This document shows positions 60,767-64,000 of a stretch of DNA of 64,000 bases, one piece after another. This DNA is from Brasenia schreberi (lineage: Eukaryota; Streptophyta; Magnoliopsida; Nymphaeales; Cabombaceae), in assembly GCA_036023115.1 (NCBI GenBank), contig JAYKKT010000061.1:16432501-16496500 (forward strand). The letters are read 5' to 3'. The notes below the pieces were generated by a model. That model was not told the origin of the DNA, searched no databases, and saw nothing but the letters and a program-made list of their open reading frames with translations. How positions within the stretch are numbered: position 1 is the first letter of the stretch; every line of letters begins with the position of its first letter. Made by a program: the position numbers and the translations under genes.

Positions 60767-62212
60767 TTGGTTGATTTGTCAAAACGAAGGAAAACCATAG
60801 ACTGTAAATGGGTTCTGAAAAAGAAATACAAGGTCGATGGTATAATTGCAAAGTTTAAAGCGAGGTTGGTTGCAAAGAATTTTTCGCAAAAAGAGGGGAT
60901 AAATTATGTTGAGACATATTCTCCAATTGTGAAATTTGCGTCCATAAGAATAATCTTGGCAATATCTACATATTATGATTTGGACTTACATCACTTAGAT
61001 GTAAAAACAACATTTCTAAACGGAGATTTAGATGAAATCATATACATGCAGCAACCCAAAGGATTTGTAGTTGAAGGCCAAGAAAATAAAGTATATAGGT
61101 TGAGAAAATTCCTATATGACCTCAAAGAGTCACCTCGCTAATGGTATTTGACTTTTCAAAATGCCATTATAGAACTTGGGTTTGTGGCTAATAAACTTGA
61201 TCACTGTATATGTTTGGAAAGTGGGAGCCACTTTGTCATCTTATCATTATATGTAGATGATATATTGTTGACTGGGAATGACAATGAGATGATTGTCAAA
61301 ACCAAGTCATGGTTAAACTCAAAGTTCGAAATGAAGGATATGGGGGAAGCATCCTATATCTTTAGTATAAAAATCTCTCGAGATAGAGAATCTAGACTCT
61401 TATGCCTGAGTCAAGAGAGATATATTGAATATATCCTCAAGAAGTTGAAAATGGGTGAATGCAAGTATGTTGTTACACCTATTGCAAAAGGGGTTAAACT
61501 AAGTAAGGTTGATTGACAAAGTGAATGAGACGATAAGCCTAACATTCCTTATGCACAAGTTATGGGTAGCTTGATTTATGCTATGTTGTGTAGAATACCT
61601 GATATCAGCTTTGTTGTTGGTCTTGTAAATAAATATCAAAGTAATCTTAGATGGCAGCACTGGATAGCTGTAAAAAGGATTTTAAGATATCTAAAAGGAA
61701 AAAGAGGCTTGAAATTATGTTTTTAAACAGATGAATTGAAAGTGGTAGGATACTCAGATGCTGACTTTGCTGGAAGCAAAAATGACAACAAATCAACATT
61801 AGGTCAAATATTCTTATTTGAAGGTGTTGTTGTTTCTTGGGCATGTAAGAAACAAGGCTTTGTAGCATTGCATACACAGGAAGTTGAGTATGTGGCTTGC
61901 TATATGGTTGCAATGAGTGTTGTCTCGATAAATCGTTTCATACGTGATTTAAAGTTGGAAATAACTGACGAGCCAGTTGTCATTTACTATGATAACAATG
62001 CAGCGATTACTCTTATCAAGAGTGAAGCTGATTGCTCAAAAAGCAAGCATATAATGGTTAAATACCACTATGTTCATGATATGGTTATGAGAAAGGAAAT
62101 ATCCATCTCATACATGCCAACAAATGATATGTTGGCAGACCCCTTAACTAAAGGCATAACAGAGGAATTTTTCTCAAAATATGTTACGAACATGGGTTTG
62201 AGGTATGTTTGA
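60767..62212 (+). pseudogene. Copia B reverse transcriptase and RNase H
   Basis: 60767-61141 gives CKWVLKKKYKVDGIIAKFKA, YSPIVKFASIRIILAISTYY and DVKTTFLNGDLDEIIYMQQP. After one stop (TAA in place of the codon before Trp, 61140) 61148-61516 continues with LSLYVDDILLTGND. After further breaks, 61736-62212 is RNase H (GYSDADFAGSKNDNKST, HTQEVEYVA, YYDNNAAITL, MLADPLTKGI). Catalytic YVDD and the RNase H Asp/Glu positions are intact; only a few stops separate the pieces, so decay is moderate. Confidence 0.92.
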
Positions 62213-62418
62213 TTGTTGTGTAGGGAAATAACCACAACAAGTAAAATGTTGTGTAAGAAAATAACCACACAACGGATAGATTCTTGTGTAGGAAAATAAC
62301 CACACAACGGGTATTGATTGCAGCAGTAATCATGAATTGACATTACTAGGTAAACCCTCAAAAAGTGAGAGGAAAACCAGTACGTCAGTACACTTGGCTC
62401 GAATGGCCAAGTGGGAGA

Positions 62419-62818
62419 TGTTATAGTTGTTATAGAGTGGCCATTCTTAGCAACTCAGCACGGTAACAGCTGGACTGGTCATCCAGACCGTTGTCGTGGC
62501 GGGAGTTACACATAAAGCCTGGTAACCGCCGGACCGTTACTGGAAAACACGGTAACCGTTCGGATATAGATGTTTCGAAAGAGGGAAACCTAACTGGAAA
62601 ACCGAGAGACATAGAGCAGGCACTACTCTATAAATAAGAGCAGTGCGTATACAAGAAAATACACCGAAAAATACATTATTGTCTCTCTAAGAAAGGCCGT
62701 TGTGAGGAAACCTTAAACGACACACCCACACACCATTTTCCACTGCAGGTGTACCTGGGAGACCGACGGAGAATGAAAGGCAATGAACTCCGACAACCGG
62801 CTTCAGAAAACTCCATCA
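62419..62818 (+). repeat. 3' LTR of Copia B
   Basis: TGTTATAGTTG to CTCCATCA, 400 bp, aligned end to end with 56970-57369. Confidence 0.93.
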
Positions 62819-64000
62819 TTAAGAGTAGTAGTTCAAATGCTTAATGTGGGTCTCTATGAAGAAACCTCTTCTTCCCTAGCATGGGAAGAAATAAGAAGTA
62901 AAGGTTTGTTCTTTCCCATGACAAAGCACATCTAGTGTAAATCACACTTCTCTCGAACGTCTATAACTCTACTAATTGCACTTAAGGGAAATCTCCCCAC
63001 ACTAGACACACTCCAATACTTTGGAATTGGAGATGGCGGACAGTGTGTAATGTGTAGACAGTTTCCATAATCATCCTCTCATTTATTCACCCTATGCGGA
63101 ATCTCCTGATCCATCTTTAACGAGGAATGTTATCTTTTTGGTGTAGCTTGAAAACCACATAGAGATCTTAAGTCTACCCTACAAGATCGGATAAAATGCA
63201 AAATCAATCCTAACACGGTCAAGAAGATATGGACATCACCTTCCAATTAATCATCAGATTCCTTTGGGACTAACAAAATCTCATTTTGCATAATAGGATC
63301 AACAAATATTCTATGAAAATTCAGCAAGAGGTTCTATACAAAATCAGTGAATACATTACAGCAAGTTTATGTTCTGTACAACATCACATTCTATACAGAT
63401 AATCCGATGAATACATTACACCGAGATTATGTTCTGTACAACATCACAATCCATACACATTGTCCAGTTAATACATTACACCAATATTATGTTCTGTACA
63501 ACATCACATTCCATACAGATGGTCCTTTATAAATCGCTAGATTCCGCCACCACAAGGATGGTCTAAACTCTCCATCTACGACAAAAGGACCTTTATTTGG
63601 CAAATTGGTTTCATGGTTCGCAATCATAGAAGTGGGTTCCAAAATATTGGTTGGATTGCTCAAGACACCAAGGAGCACGCTCCAGAATGTGTTAGATGTT
63701 TGCAAGGACTTCAAGACACTACTAGGGAAAATCTCGTTATTGAATCATCACGCATTGATGTTGTAGCAAGATTCAATAAAGCAATATCCATAGTGTCCAA
63801 TACACAGTAGATAGATGTCAACATTTCTCAACTCCTAAAGAAATTGAAAGGACTCCAATACCAGTGGATTGCATGGGAACGTAACACAACGCCCTTGCTA
63901 CTAGCTCATATGGCAACAGTTGGCCACTCATACCACTCGAAAGACAAACCCACGACTTAAGACCAACAACTTAACAAACGCGCAGATGGATTTATCTACA
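62819..64000 (+). pseudogene. LINE, 3' part: zinc-finger region and putative RNase H, continuing past the window
   Basis: Directly after the TTAAG duplication the LINE resumes with LNVGLYEETSSSLAWEEIRS, then TLDTLQYFGIGDGGQCVMCR and HLFTLCGIS, the Cys/His-rich zf-RVT region that follows plant L1 reverse transcriptase. Beyond it lies a 60-bp tandem repeat and, near 63500-63900, a possible RNase H region (FHTDGPL, then SIVSNTQ). Stops are frequent. The element's 3' end is not in the window. Confidence 0.7.
63347..63526 (+). repeat. 60-bp tandem repeat, three units, in frame, in the LINE
   Basis: Units start near 63347, 63407 and 63467. Each contains AATACATTACA, then TTATGTTCTGTACAACATCA and a CATACA variant. 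They encode a 20-residue repeat (MNTLHxxYVLYNITxHTDxP) open through all three units. The exact period of 60 preserves the frame. Confidence 0.93.

Larger units (their letters stand above)
56970..62818 (+). mobile_element. Copia LTR retrotransposon B, + strand, inserted in the LINE
   Basis: Two 400-bp LTRs (56970-57369, 62419-62818) bound a full set of Copia regions. The primer-binding TGGTATGAGGGCC starts one base after the 5' LTR, and AAGTGGGAGA directly precedes the 3' LTR. Perfect TTAAG duplications flank it. The proteins are close relatives of element A in the opposite orientation. Several nonsense codons and frameshifts inactivate it. The LTRs are of equal length but differ at numerous positions. 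Confidence 0.95.

Noticed and set aside
63347..63526. Regularly spaced repeats as a CRISPR-like array
   Set aside because: The units are directly adjacent 60-bp copies without unique spacers, in a plant LINE.

Overview
The window is nuclear DNA of a flowering plant. It is AT-rich, has large spliced genes with GT-AG introns, TA/GA/CT microsatellites, and about two thirds of it is transposable-element debris of plant-type families (Copia, Ty3/gypsy, LINE, hAT). I cannot name the species. No bacterial features are present.

Only two host genes are clear, both near the middle. On the + strand (30204-33448) is an R2R3-MYB transcription-factor gene with the classical 133/130-nt exon pattern. Its first intron uses a GC donor, and its third exon carries TGA where the invariant Trp of the R3 repeat should be, so as read here the protein stops at residue 88. 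On the - strand (42822-36391) is a seven-coding-exon gene for the splicing factor RBM25 (Pro-rich N terminus, RRM, Arg/Glu-rich middle, C-terminal PWI). It assembles without a break into 933 residues. A good splice donor directly after its stop codon points to further, non-coding 3' exons.

Left part (1-30000): tandem-duplicated AT-rich DNA (361-1177); an LTR-like remnant (about 2900-3371); a dispersed repeat (3767-5380) that recurs at 19957-23050 and, inverted, at 45676-46115; a decayed hAT transposon with BED and transposase remains (6030-7570); and a nest in which a Ty3/gypsy element (9583-17476, target duplication CACCT) sits inside a related solo LTR (7631-17711, target duplication CTTAT). 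The second copy of the dispersed repeat is split by a 2.4-kb hAT-type element (20454-22860) that has captured the first exons of an ESCRT-III VPS2/CHMP2-like gene, introns included. A short LTR element with almost no internal region lies at 23636-25379 (- strand), followed by AT-rich intergenic DNA.

Right part (43000-64000): a LINE reverse-transcriptase fragment (- strand) abuts the RBM25 promoter. A second, long LINE (+ strand, about 46270 to the window end) is split by two Copia elements of the same family in opposite orientation: element A (48620-55440, - strand) and element B (56970-62818, + strand, perfect TTAAG target duplication). Their 5' ends face each other across 1.5 kb of LINE reverse-transcriptase DNA. 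All the element reading frames are broken.

I found no undescribed multi-gene system. The items most worth checking are the VPS2-capturing hAT element, the MYB nonsense codon, the inverted Copia pair with its palindrome-rich duplicated leader, and the RBM25 3' exons.
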